A stretch of 64,000 nucleotides of DNA from Porodaedalea pini. Its lineage: Eukaryota; Basidiomycota; Agaricomycetes; Hymenochaetales; Hymenochaetaceae. The DNA lies in NCBI GenBank assembly GCA_002794775.1, contig NBAY01000026.1, forward strand, positions 434,001 to 498,000, given 5' to 3'. The number at the start of each line of letters is the position of its first letter. The first letter of the stretch is position 1. A program made the translations under genes and the position numbers. The notes under the pieces were generated by a model. The model saw only the letters and a list, made by a program, of their open reading frames with translations, searched no databases and was not told where the DNA came from. Positions 33,440 through 45,341 of the stretch are shown here, one piece after another.

Positions 33440-35772
33440 TCAAATAAAATCCCTCGGCCTGAGCACGACGAACAGATTGCCGACTTTGGCAATAAACTTA
33501 TCCACCACGCCCTCCTCGTACTGACGCGGGTTATATCCGTCTGCAAGGCGCATCTCAAAGCGCTGTACTAGGAGCGCGACGACGGCCCTCATCTCCGCAA
33601 GTGCGAGATTCTTTCCTGCGCAGTTCCGATTGCCAGCCGAGAATGGGACGAATGCAGCCGTGTTCGTGATGACCGGCTCTGATTTCCCGTTCTTGAGTGG
33701 CGAGGTCTCAGGCTGTCCTTGCAGCCAGCGATCGGGCCAGAACTCATCGGTCTTAGGCGAGAAGTAGCGTGGATCACGATGGAGAACGTATGGAGGCACA
33801 TTCACGGCGGTCCCTTCGTCTATGAAGCTGAATAGTCGAACAAATAATTAGAACAATGTCGACAAGCACTGTCCAATGGTTTCCTGTACGTACTGCTCTC
33901 CGACCCATTTCCCGCCTGAGCCCTTCTCTGGCGCACGGTGTAAATACGTCGGCACAGCGGGTTGCAGACGCATCGTCTCGTTACTGAAAACGCGCCCATT
34001 CTGTTCAGGCTATAACACACTAACTCAAAGAAAGAAGGAAACGCACATGACAGCATTCAGGTACTTCATCTCTGCGAGACGCGCAGCATCAAATGGATCG
34101 CCCTCACCCAGAGGGAAAGCGTCGTCGACCTCCGCTTGCAAACGCACATGGAACTCGGGGTGTGTAAGGAGGTAGTAGAAAAGGCCACTGAGTGTCGTCG
34201 ATGTCGTATCTGAGCCTGCAATGACCGCGAGTTCTCCATTTGCGACAAGTTCGTTAAGGTGGAGAGAACGTTTCACAGTCTTGGCTTCATTGATCTATCA
34301 GGCAAACAGCGCACCAGACGTCATTATTATTGGCATGGAAAGAAACGACGAAGGGAAATAAAAAAAAAAAAAAAAAACATACAAGATGATAGAATATATC
34401 CTTCGTCGTCGAGCCGTTTTTCTGACGCTGAGTTGCGCACTGGATCGTGAAATTCCGGAATTTTACCACAGAGCCTGATATGTATGGAACTTTAAGGAAT
34501 AGACGAGCTGCCCATGGAAGATGCATCTGCAAAGCGAGCGCGCTGAAATGAAGAGGGAAAAGGACAATCAGGGACAATCAGTACACGAGAACCCAACGAT
34601 CTTGTAATGTCACTTACTCGTTTCTTGTCTCCATTTGCTTCCATATTCCATGCACATCGCCATCCCGCATGAGCTCGAAGCCACCACCAAACCTTTGCAC
34701 GCAAGGTCAGCATCCGTTGCATTGATATATAGTTCCGCATCTTACGCCATGTCACCCATAAAGTCGAATCTGGATGCATATTACTTGGTCAGAACAAAAT
34801 CGTGTAATGGATCGTATAAAAGAAGTCTCATACGCGAAACGAGACAGCCATTCGACCAGATTTATATCTTCGCCCGCCAGGGCACGCCTCTCGAGTTCCT
34901 CTGCGAGCTGCAGCGTCCGCCGGGCGAGCACAGGTTGGTATTCGCGAATCGACGCAGTGCTGAACGCATGGGACCAGAAAACGCGTTTCTCTGCGTGGTC
35001 TTTGCTACTGCGAGTCGCGATGACCGCGGCCGGTACATTAGGGTTACGTCGGCCTTCCCACACTATTAATCCATGAACCAGAGTTGAGAAACGACTGACG
35101 CAAAAGACACAGGAAGCACATCACCTGGTCCTTTAGGCATATCAGGAGCAAGAATCGCAGGCAGGAGGTCTGCGTCCACGAACGAGACTTCATTCGGACC
35201 TGCATCAGCAATGACTGACATCAGCGCAACGTTAGCCGGTTCTTCAGCACGAGTGACTCCCACCGGTTCGTACATATGGTCCGTATTTCTTGTGCAAATC
35301 AAGGATCACGCGTTTCTGGTCGCCCGCGTGAATGACGGACACCATCCATAACTTTGAGAGCTTCGCGAGGGTGGGCCCAGGGTATTTTGCAAGTGGATGC
35401 CACGGCGACAGACGGTAGAAGGCAATACTGGACAGGAGAGCTGCGTAGAACGTTCCAAAACCGGCGAGATACGCGAAAGCCGTAGACAAAAAGTGCGGAA
35501 CGAGGAAGGAAGAACAGAGATGTGGTGCCGCGACGAGCAGCAGGAAAGTCGGGATGTAGTCTGAAGGCGGGACTTCGTATCTCTTATAAATCAGATGTGT
35601 TGCCTATGAGAATGCAGACTGAGCAGATGAAAGCGAGACATGGCATGGGAAGGGAACTTACAAGAGCACCCATAACGACAAAGAGGAAGGCATCGCGCAG
35701 TTCGAGTGTAAGCAGAACAGGCAAGCCGTATTCCTGGAAGGGAGGCATACTGGGGAGTTTCGGGTGCTCCAA
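33440..35772 (-). CDS. Cytochrome P450 monooxygenase 1 of the local family
   Basis: Multi-exon gene from about 35772 (or the inner ATG at 35748) to the stop at 33440. The N-terminal anchor exon has [14 protein letters not shown]. Next comes [19 protein letters not shown], the proline-rich hinge typical of microsomal P450s. Then follow [18 protein letters not shown] and [18 protein letters not shown]. The I-helix oxygen-binding [12 protein letters not shown] is near 34200, the K-helix ETMRLQP (ExxR) near 33980, and DEFWPDRW near 33740. The haem loop is [13 protein letters not shown] with the Cys ligand at about 33620. All key residues are present, so it should be active. It would hydroxylate a small lipophilic substrate at the ER with a P450 reductase. 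It is closely related to the genes at 50.2 and 63.4 kb. One intron holds a 17-base A run (34361-34377 on +). Confidence 0.85.
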
Positions 35773-37187
35773 AAGACAGTCTAAAGTGTGCGTTTTATAC
35801 TCTTGAGTGCATGGCCATGCTTACACTAACACAAGCTACTAGTGAGAGACCCGCTTGTCGTAGCTCCAGCTAACATCCGCGCGCTTCATTGGATACACGG
35901 CACTTTCTGAGGACGAGATGGCGTAGGATTCGGAATTTAGACGTATCCAATGACAAAAGGTGGGTCGGAATCGTCGGATACAGTCACTATGTCAGGGTAG
36001 CTGGAAGGTCATGCGCAGCGAAGGCGACAACGCGAAGTGCGGCTCTTTTCTATATGTCGTTCAATTGAGTACACTGTAGTTTACGCCAAAGTCAAGGAAG
36101 ATTCCAAGTTCAGGCTAAAAATGGAAGCCGGCGCGTGAGTGCTAATCACGTAAGCAAACCTTGAAGAACGCGCTCAAGAGTCAGAGATTCGAAATTCAAA
36201 AACCCTCAGTACTCGCAAATGCCTCCAAAACAAAATACAAGACCAAGCTAGCCACATTCTATATCATTTTTGTTTGAGCCCAAGTACAGTACAACACAGT
36301 ACAACAGGAGCACATCGGCAGCGTGGGTACTTTCATCGATCATAGGGACCTAAATCGTATCGTGAAGATAATCGCCCAAGAAAAGGTGGGACCCGGAAAA
36401 CAACATCAATCGTGAGTGTCGTCAGGAATCAGGATCATCAGAAACGTAGAAGACGATGACCGGAAAAGGGTTCATGAAAGTTAAAGAGAGAGGCGGGGTC
36501 GGTTGAGTAACAGGGCGAAGAGGGAAGAGTATCGGAGGGAACAAGGATGGCTTGGAGAGACGCAAGCGATGAAGCAGAAAGGGTATCGTATACGTATACG
36601 GAAAGCATCGCGGAACGACAGAGAACAAATAGCACCTCGACAAAGACAAGAAAAAAAGGAAGAATTAAGACCAACAGGAAGGGATGAACAAAAGCAGGAA
36701 AGCGTATTCGTAGGCCAGGATAACAGAATAACAATATGTTACACATTATAACGAGGCGTGCGAATAGGTCGATGACGGAATAACTTAACAGAGGCGGAGT
36801 GAGAATATGGACGGGAAAGGAAAGCATTGGCGACAGGTAATCGGACAGTGCACGGTGGAACAAAAATAAGAGTCGCGAGGGGAAAAAAAAAGGAAACTGA
36901 ATAAACACGGTCGACGTACTCAACAGAGGTAAAATTAGAGAAATGGAGTAAAGGGGATGCAGGATAAGAAACAGAGAACTCGAGAGACGGATGGACGGAA
37001 GGATACAGATGAGAGAGAAAGGCGAAATCTATCGTCTATAAATTCGATAAGATGAGAAAAAAGATCAAGAAAGGTATATGATTTTTGGATGCGGGTGCGC
37101 CTCTCTTTTCACGCTCGACTCATTTGCTTCGTTCTGGGATATGCTTTTCCTTCAGAATTTTTTTTAGGGTGGCACGTCCGCGTATGC
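35773..37187. other. Intergenic stretch, right half purine-rich on the + strand
   Basis: No gene recognised. From about 36430 to 37080 the + strand is strongly G/A-rich, so the 3' region of the - strand gene to the right would be pyrimidine-rich. Confidence 0.5.
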
Positions 37188-40100
37188 TTAAATTGACGGA
37201 GGCTTCATGAGGGCACTAGACGGGCCAAACCGCTCATACTCGTCCGCGCGCACCAGCGCCTCCGCGAACTCGGCCATGAGGTCCTCTACGCGCCGCTGAA
37301 ACACGGACACGACCTCCGCGCGGCTGTGAAACTCGTTCGCACGCACGCGAAGCCGGTCCTCGCGTGCGCGCTCCGCCAGCGCGTAGAACTGGTTCTGCGA
37401 CGTCGAGGCATTGGACACCGTCGACGCAGTCGATGGAACTAGCGAGGAAGACGACGTGGACTGGGACATGGAAGATGCCGAGGACAGAGTGAGCGAAAGA
37501 GGGTGGATGGGCGGAGAGGACGTGCTGCCCTCCCGTTCACCACGGTCGCGGTCACCACGGCGCGCAGCCTTTGGTGTCACATTCGACGTCGGTCCAGGCA
37601 CCCATATCTTCGTGTCATACCCAGACTTGCCGCCTCCTCCGCTTGCGCTGCTTGAGCCCGTGTTGACGCTCAGATTCCTGTCCGCACTGCCCGAACGTCC
37701 GTTGAGATCGCCCGGCGCGCCATCCATAAGATTCGCAAAAGCCGCCTCAAGGCCGTTATTTCCCGAGCCACCGCCAGACTGTGTACCTTGGCCTGGACGC
37801 CCTGTAAGGCGAACCGTGCTCGGATCGAATCCACCAAACGCAGGACCATCGTTCCTCGAGACAGAGCTGGAGCGCGACGACGCAGCACTCGCGCTCGCAC
37901 TAGAACCCTGCGTGCTGTTATTCGCACTCGGTGTGCGTCCATGGTGACGATCTCTCTCGCGCTCCCTCTCCCTCTCACGTTCGCGTTCGCGCTCGTTCGG
38001 GCCGGGCTGCCAGAACATGCTCGCCTGCGTCGGCGGCTGCGAGCCAACCATGAGTGCCGCGGCCGCCTGCGCGAGCCTGTCCTTCTCCTTGTTATTTTCA
38101 CGATGATGTCCATGGTTATGATGAGCGTGCGGGTATGCATGGCTGTCTTTTTGTGCGTAGGGGTCCGAGGACGACGACGACGCATGGCGCGAAATCGCGC
38201 GGCTGCTTGCTGCGCTCGTCGCCGCGGACGAAGACGGGAAGCCGTTCGCCATCGAGAGTGGAGAGAAAGGCGAGGTGATAGTCGATCCAGACGTGCTCGG
38301 GCTCATGCTCACTGTACCGGCGTTATTCGAGTTTGCGATCGCGTTCGCGTGTGCGAAAGGATAAGGATGCAAATACGGGGACGCGGTATCCGCAGAGACG
38401 GCCTTCTGGTGTGACTGCTGGAGCTGGAGCTGCTGAGGAGCGTGCGGCTAGATATGCAAAAAAAGCGAGGGCGACAAAGATAAGCATCAGCGAGCTGCCT
38501 CATGTTTGGCGCGTTGCAACCACAGAAAAAGGGAGTAAACAAAACAGGCAGGAAGATTAATCGGGCACGTTTGCGTCTTCGGGTTGAATGAAGGGAATTG
38601 AAAGGACCGAGAAAGAAGGGAGGGAGATTAAGGGAAAGGCGACGTCAAATGACGCCGTCAGCGCTTCGTTCACCGGGTACGTGTGCGCGCAGCTGGGCAC
38701 GATGCAGCCCGTAAGCACATACGAGTGAAGAGTCACACCATGCGTGTGATGCAGAAGATAGTGCAAGGATCATGGGGGCGGGAAGTGCCTCGAGCGCGAT
38801 TGAGATGAAGATTAGGAGGAAGGCGAGATCCCACGACGTCAACGACAACACAAGAGAAGCAATGATAAAATTCAACAGAGTCATCCGATGAACACATGTC
38901 GGATAGGAAGTTGGGATGGGAAAGCGAAGGATAGAAAAAGAAACAAAAATAAAAATAAGAATGGAAAGAAAGACAACTCACATGAATTCCGTTGATAGGA
39001 GTTTGAGCCTGCGGCTTTCCGTTATTACCGTTCGTAACCGCCATCGAATTGGCTGAAGTCGGCTGCGCGGACAAAAGGAGTGCCTTCTCCGCACGGAAGC
39101 GCTCACGCTCGCGTTCCATCTCCGCTGCAGCCGCCTCTGAGGCAGATGCCGAAGAGGAGCCAGAGACCAAGGTTGTAGGCGTCGGAGGGATCGAAGCCGC
39201 AGTCGCAGCTGACGTCGCAGGAGTAGGCGCGCTTGTCACCAAACTCGGCGCAGCAGAAGCCGATGAGGACTGTGCAGAAGACGAAGCTTTCTCGTTGGTC
39301 GATGAATTAGTTGCAGTCGCTGCGGCAGCGGAAACGGGCGCCGGCGCAACCTTTGCATCGTTATTATTCGAAGTCGAACTGGCCTGCGCATTTGAAGCGT
39401 TGGAGGTAGAAGAAGGCGCAGTCGCCGGAACAGGAGGCGCGTTCTTCACATTAGGCTTCGGCGCTGTCACAACAGGAGCAGGCGCTGACGCAGTAGACGC
39501 CGCATTCTTCACAGGCGCCTGTTTCTCTACCTGCTTCTGCACCTCAGCCTTCACCGGCTGCGCAACAGACGGCGCAGCAGCAGCAGGTTTCGTCACCGAC
39601 GGCGCTGGCGCAGGAGTCGGATTTCCAGACGGCGCAACATCCGATTTCGCATTCGCATTCACTTTTGCATCAACGGCAGGCGGCGCATTCTCCTTCTCCT
39701 TATTTACCTTCTTCTCGGCCTTCTCGGCCTTCTCCCCCGTCGCAGTCGCAGATGCGCTCTCCTTCTCCTTCGCATTCACGCCCTGACTCGCAAACGATAC
39801 CGGACGCGCCTTTTTCTCTTTCTCATTCCCGTCCTTCTCCTTCCGCTCGCCCTTCTCACCACCTGTACCCGCTCCAGCAATCGCACCCGCACCCGCACTA
39901 GAAGAAGACAACGTATGCACATGCAGCGTCGACGGCGCAGGACTCTGCATATGCGGCGGCTTCGGCGGGATCCACAATTTGTGGCTCCCGTTCCCGTTAC
40001 CATTCCCGTTGCCATTCATGTTGGGACGCTGAGCATGCGCGAAGTCGTCCGAGGTGTTTGGTTGAGCTGTATTCGCGCTTTGATTTTGATTTTGGTTTTG

Positions 40101-41727
40101 GTTTTGCGTCTGCGTCTGAACGGGAAGATGAGCCTGAGCCTGAGCCTGAGCCTGGCCCTGCAGTGCAGAGAGCTGCGTCTGTGCAAGCTGGAATGCCTGT
40201 GACGGTGCCGGTGCCGGTGCCGGTGCTGATACCAGCGGTTTCGCGTTCGTGTTCAAGTTGGAGTTCTGAGACGGCTGCGCACCGCCCTTCTTCGCATTCG
40301 CGTTCGTAATCCCATTCGCACGCGACGGTGAAGCCGGAACCACCGAACGTTGCTGCTGAGCTTGTTTCTTGCTATGTCCTTGGTTCTGGTTCTGCGCCGC
40401 AGTCGCACCACTAACAACATTAGCACCCTTCGTCGCTGCGCCCGCAACCGTCACCGCAACATTGACACCAGACACAAGTGCGGTGGTCTTCACAGCAGGA
40501 GCAGCAGCCGTTGCCGTTGCACTCCCATTCGTCGACACAGCGGGCACAGACGCGGGCGATGCGGCCGAGGACGACGAGAACCCAAGGCCCGCGAGCAAAT
40601 CGGGACGCGTGCCCACGCGCGGCGAGCCCGTCGCGCTCTTACTCGTCCCCTTCGCTTTTGATTTTCCCGCCCCCGTTCCTGCGTTCGCGGTTGCTTTTCC
40701 CGTATCCGCACCCGCGTTCTCGGAGGACTTGCTTTTATTGTGCGAGGGCACGTCGTCGGGAAATGCCGACGAGGCGGAGACAGAGCGCGGGAGAGAAATC
40801 GTTCCGGAGCGTGCGCGCCGTGCTGGCGTTGGCGTCGATGGCGAGGACGCGTCGTCCTCCTCCTTGCTACCCTTCTTCGCGGCGCTCGTGCCCGGTTTTG
40901 TGTTGCTTCCGTTAACGGTGGAAGAAGTGTGTTTTGCTGCCGCACAAAAAGCAACGCGATAATAGTTAGTACGAAATAAAGAAGTGAAAGTGAGGCATAT
41001 ACATACCAGTACTCGACTTGTGTGCCTTCATCCCGCGGGAGGCAAGACGGTCCGTCTCCTCTTCGGTGCTCGAGCCCTCTGAGTCGCTGCCCTCATCACG
41101 GCTACTGAGCGTGCTTGTCGAGATGCGCGAAACAGACGTCGCGGGAACAGCAGTTGAAGCGGAGGACGCGGACGACGAGCTGGCACCAAAGCTGCTATTG
41201 CTCGGACCCGCACCGCGCGAAGACGCCGACGCATTACTCCCACTCGGGCCCGCGCCGCCCTCGCTCCTCGAAAGCATCATCGTCCGCGCAAGCACCGCCT
41301 CCTCCCGCGCACGCGCCTCCACCTCCCTCTCCTGGAGCTCCGCAATCTCGCCCATCTCCCTCAAAAACTCGTCGAATATCCGCTTCTTCTTCCGCTCGCT
41401 GAAGCCCGATGACTCGGGCGCGGCGAGGCGCGCCTTGAGCGCGAGCGAGGCGTCCTCGAGGATGTCCTGGAAGCGCGCGGAGCCCGCGAGCGCGAGCCGC
41501 CGACGCGCGGCGGCGGCATAGCCGTCTGCGTATGCGGGGTCTGGTGTGAGGTACGGGTAGCGCTCGTGCTCGTGCTCGGCGTCGGGCTCGAGGTCGGAGG
41601 AGTCGGAGTCCGGGAGGGCGATGCGAAAAAGGTCGTTTGCGGGGGAAGAGCGCGTGGACGACGAGGCGGACGCTGAGGTCGACGCAGAGGCTGCTGCTGA
41701 AGATGACGATGCGACGTCGCGTGGCAT
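37188..41727 (-). CDS. Large low-complexity Ser/Ala-rich protein, unknown
   Basis: Three exons on the - strand: 41007-41727, 38982-40936 and 37188-38447. They join in phase to about 1,311 residues starting MPRDVASSSSAAAS. Introns are 70 bp (40937-41006) and 534 bp (38448-38981), the second unusually long here. The first exon has a short ordered part (FSERKKKRIFDEFLREMGEI, coiled-coil-like). The middle is Ser/Ala/Pro/Asn-rich with QNQNQN, GNGNGN and QAQAQA runs. The third exon carries an Arg/Glu run (ERERERER, about 37950-37996) and ends in a conserved-looking helix, HSRAEVVSVFQRRVEDLMAE. Such composition is common in fungal regulatory or signalling scaffolds, but no domain is recognised and I give no function. 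High GC creates long antisense frames that are shadows. Confidence 0.65.
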
Positions 41728-42867
41728 ATCTCTGGTTGCTATCGTTGAGGATGATTGTGCGCTGTCGTCGTCGTCGTCGTCGTTGCACGTGTCGTGTCTC
41801 TCTGGCACGCGCGTGCGATGGGGATGCTGGGGTGGAATAGATAGGAATAAAGGAGGACGAGACGTTAGATATAGGGCAACGCGAGCCGCCCAAGAGAGAG
41901 AGGAGATGAGAGAGGGAAGAAGAGAAGAGTGAATGAGCTCAGACGAGCAAGCACTACAATTTTCTTTAATCACGCATGTCCGCAGAGTTGGCGAGCCACG
42001 CCCTGAGCCCTGCGTTGCTGTGAGGTCGTCTCCTTATTCGGACTCAACCCGTCTTTGGTAATCTGCCCGCAGCGCAAGTGCGGAGGCAAATGAATTCGTA
42101 CAGCTGCCGTATACAGTCCACAGTAAATTATAAGTACCACGAAAAGGAAAATGAAAGGACATGCGATGAGTCAGGCTATGCATAATTGTGTGGTGATGAG
42201 AGATGAATGGTGAATGCAAGGAAACCGCGTGCATCTGAAATTGATTGCGAAAGAAATAATACGAGTCGAGGTGGATGGGTCGAGGCCGAGCTCAGAGCTG
42301 CGTAGCGCTGGTGATCCCGCCATCGCCACCGCTCTCCATCGGAAGGAATATGATAAATGCGTGGTGAACAGGGGATGAATGATGAATGGCAACGAGTACA
42401 CAATACCACGCCAGAAAAGAATGCACAAAAGCAGAAAAATGAACTCGAAATGAGCACAGCTCAGCGCACGCCCCGTCGCCCGTCGACAGCGAACACGCGA
42501 AAGCCTGCACCCTTCTTACAAAAAAATCATGGACGGAGATCATCAGCGGGAGATCCGAGTCCGTCGTTGGTTGTTGAGCAGGGGTACTTGATGAGCAGTG
42601 GGAGTGAGTAAGAAACAATTGGATGGGGTGGGAATCAGGGAAGTGAAATGCATGCATAGTCAGAAGGAAAAATGAAAAAAAAAAAACGAGAACCGAAGGG
42701 GGGACTCGATGACACAAGAAGTGAGGTCGGAAAGAAAAGCGAGCAAGTCGTTGAGGACCATAAAGCCATAGAATAAAATCGCACCATAGAGTGCCACATA
42801 GAGCGCCGAGAGTCGGCGAAATCATTCGGTGAACGCGCCGTATGCCCTGACGAAGGTAAGCACCCAG
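41728..42867. other. Intergenic between two low-complexity genes
   Basis: Includes a CGT-type trinucleotide run near 41765, just upstream of the chosen start. A longer reading with an upstream Met at 41973 is possible but looks like leader. Otherwise nothing recognised. Confidence 0.5.
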
Positions 42868-45341
42868 CTACGCCTCCGCACTAATCCCCAAATCCCTCCT
42901 CAACTCAGTCGCAAAGTCCTGCAACTGCGCCGCATACATCCCCCCGGTCCCATGCCCATGGCTCCCCTTCCTCGCGCCCCTCCCTATTCCTGCACCCGTG
43001 CCCGGAAGAGGAACAGGCGGAAGCAGAGGCGACGGCGGCGCACGAGCCTTCCCCTTCCCCTTATCCCTCCTCGGCGCCGGGGCTTCGTCCTCCTCCTCCT
43101 CGGTTCTCTGAGAATGCCGCGATGAGGACATCTGGACCGCAGGAGCGGGGGAAGACGAGAACGTCTCAGGAGGCGGCGCGTCCTCATCGACAAGCGCACT
43201 CCGCGTGCTGCTCTGCCGCGAGCCGAGCCCCGCGCTCGCCTGCACCTGCTTCATCCGTCCGCTCGCGTTTATCATCAAGTGAGTATGCAGATGTGAAGCA
43301 TCATCCGGCTCGCGATCGTCCACAACACCCGCCTTCGCACGGCGCTCCCTCTCGCGCATGCTCGTATACTCTTTCCCATAAGTGTAGTCACGTTCACGTT
43401 CACGACCTGTGTCCCGCGCCGCACTCGGCAGCACAGGCGGCACGCTCGGCGCCCTCTGCGTCGCGCTCGCCGTCCGCTGTCGCGCGTACCCACTAGCAGA
43501 GCTGACCGCGCCGGGAGTCAGCGCCCGACGCATTCCCGCGCCCGACTGGAGGTTGCTGTTACTCGGCGTGCGTCCGTGCGATGCGTGGAGGTTGCCTGAG
43601 CTCGGCGTCCGCCCGTGCATTTGCGCGGTGGCGTAGACGGACGAGTGGAGGTTACTGTTGCTCGCCATCCGTCCCTGTCCGTGTCCATGAGAGGAACCAT
43701 TCGTAGCCGTGGGCGATGGCGTCGGAGCCTCCCTTCTCATACCCGACACATGCCCATGCCCAGGTGCCGGAACCGACCAGTCCCGCCAACTCCCGCTCCC
43801 ACCCATGCTTCCTGTCCTCTCCCTTCCGGCACTCCCATTTCCCTCTCCAGATCCGGCACCAGCACCGGCACCGCGTCCAGGAATCGCAATGGGGTTGCTC
43901 GCCATTCTTCCTCCTAGCCCCTGTCCCTGCCCTGCGTTTGGGCCCAGTCCACTGGGCATTGCTGCCGATGCAGCCCCTGTCGACGGAATCCAGCGCGTGT
44001 AAGCTGGGCTCGCGGGACGTGCGCTGCCAGGGCGCACGCCCGCGGCGGCCACAGCAGGAGACAGAGGGCGGTTCGCAGACGAGGCTGCGGCAGAGACAGA
44101 AGGATGCGCGCTCAACGACCGCGCGCTGAGATGCGAGGGGTACCCCGGACCAGCGGGCGTGTGTGGTGTTCGCGGCAGCGATGGCGGCTGCGTCTGCGAG
44201 GCGGCGAGAGGCGTCGCTGATGGTGGGTTCGAATGTAATGAGGGATCCGACGAAGGCGGCGTCGCGGGTGCGAAATGTACCTTCCGACCTGCAGAAGAGG
44301 AGAGTGGCTGCTGCTGCTGTTGAGAGGCAGGAGGCGTTCCGCCGCGTTTAATCGCCTCCCAAATGACTTGCTGTTCTTGACGCACCGCTTCTTTCCATTT
44401 GTCCTTCTCCGGAGCTCGTTCGCCCTCGGATGGTCTTTGTCCATGCTCCTCAGGTCGCCACGTCCATTCATCGGCCTCGTCCTCCACGAGGACGCCACGC
44501 TCCTGCTCTCTCTCTCTTCTGCTGCGAGAAGGTGCAAGAACAGGAGCAGAGGGGTGGAGAGGTGGAGAAAAAGATGAGAAGCCGCGCCGACGTGCCTCAT
44601 CTCGAAGCGCCGTCCGCACCTCTTCCTCCATGTCGTTCCGTAATTTCGCAAGCGTCTGCTCATGCGCCGCACGCAAACGCACCTCGTCCGACGTGCGTCC
44701 TTCACCTGCGCTCCCGCCACTCGAGGCTAACGAGCCGGACGAACCCGATGAGCCGGATGAAAGCGAGTCGCGCCGGCGCGACGACACGGTCGCCGCATTA
44801 AGTCTTCCAGAGGCAAGCGCAGCGCGTAGGCGCTCGCGGAGGTCCTGCTCGGCGGCGCGTACGCGGCGATTGTACCGCGAAACTGCCGCCCGTTGGATTG
44901 AAGCGCGCCAGACCTCCGGCCCGACGTCGGCCCCTTCGCCAGGAGGGGCCGGACTGCTTCGGTGCTGGGAATCCGGGAGGGCGGGAGCGGAGTCTCGGCG
45001 GAGGACGAAAGTGCCGCTGCAGCGGCGGAGGCGCTGGACGTCGAGCGGTGTCTCGACGACCGAGACTGGTTCGCCGACCCGGGCGTGGTGGGGCGCGGCA
45101 TCCATTTCGTCTGCTGCTGAGCCGCCGCACTCGCGGGGCGTGCGGGATTCGACGAGTTCTGCGTCGACGTCGAGTTTGAGCGCGAATGGCGGCCCCCAAA
45201 CGCCGAAGATATGCTGGACGATATGCTCGAGGAGAAGCTGCTGAAGCTGCTGAACGACGGACGGATAGGCGAGGCGGGGTCGGCTGAGAGCGGACGGTCT
45301 GGCACGCCCCAGAGGCGCTTCGGGTTGATAGCAGCGGACAT
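42868..45341 (-). CDS. Low-complexity Ser/Arg-rich protein with a frame switch near its N-terminus
   Basis: Two overlapping - strand frames seem to belong to one gene. The first starts MSAAINPKRLWGVPDRPLSA at 45341 and has Ser-rich repeats, staying open to 44727. The second covers 45105-42868 and carries VWRASIQRAAVSRYNRRVRA, then a coiled-coil stretch (RTSDEVRLRAAHEQTLAKLR). Its tail has repeated HGRTPS/NSNLHS units and ends LQDFATELRRDLGISAEA. The frames must switch somewhere in about 44800-45000, yet no GT-AG or GC-AG intron of normal size is evident. The cause may be a 1-2 nt indel, a sequence error, or a start at 45105 without the first part. No domain is recognised. Composition and strand resemble the neighbour at 37-41.7 kb. 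Confidence 0.55.

Noticed and set aside
34361..34377. 17-base A run as a poly(A) tail of a retroposed gene
   Set aside because: It lies inside an intron of P450 1, where it serves as the T-rich tract of the - strand transcript, with no target-site duplication.
37411..41521. Long + strand frames within 37.4-41.9 kb (e.g. 39049-39786, 40369-40962, 41018-41521)
   Set aside because: They are GC-rich mirror frames of the low-complexity - strand gene; their products are Ala/Glu or Arg/Pro runs without splice logic.
44399..45244. 281-codon + strand frame
   Set aside because: Antisense shadow of the Ser/Arg-rich - strand gene; no start context or family resemblance.
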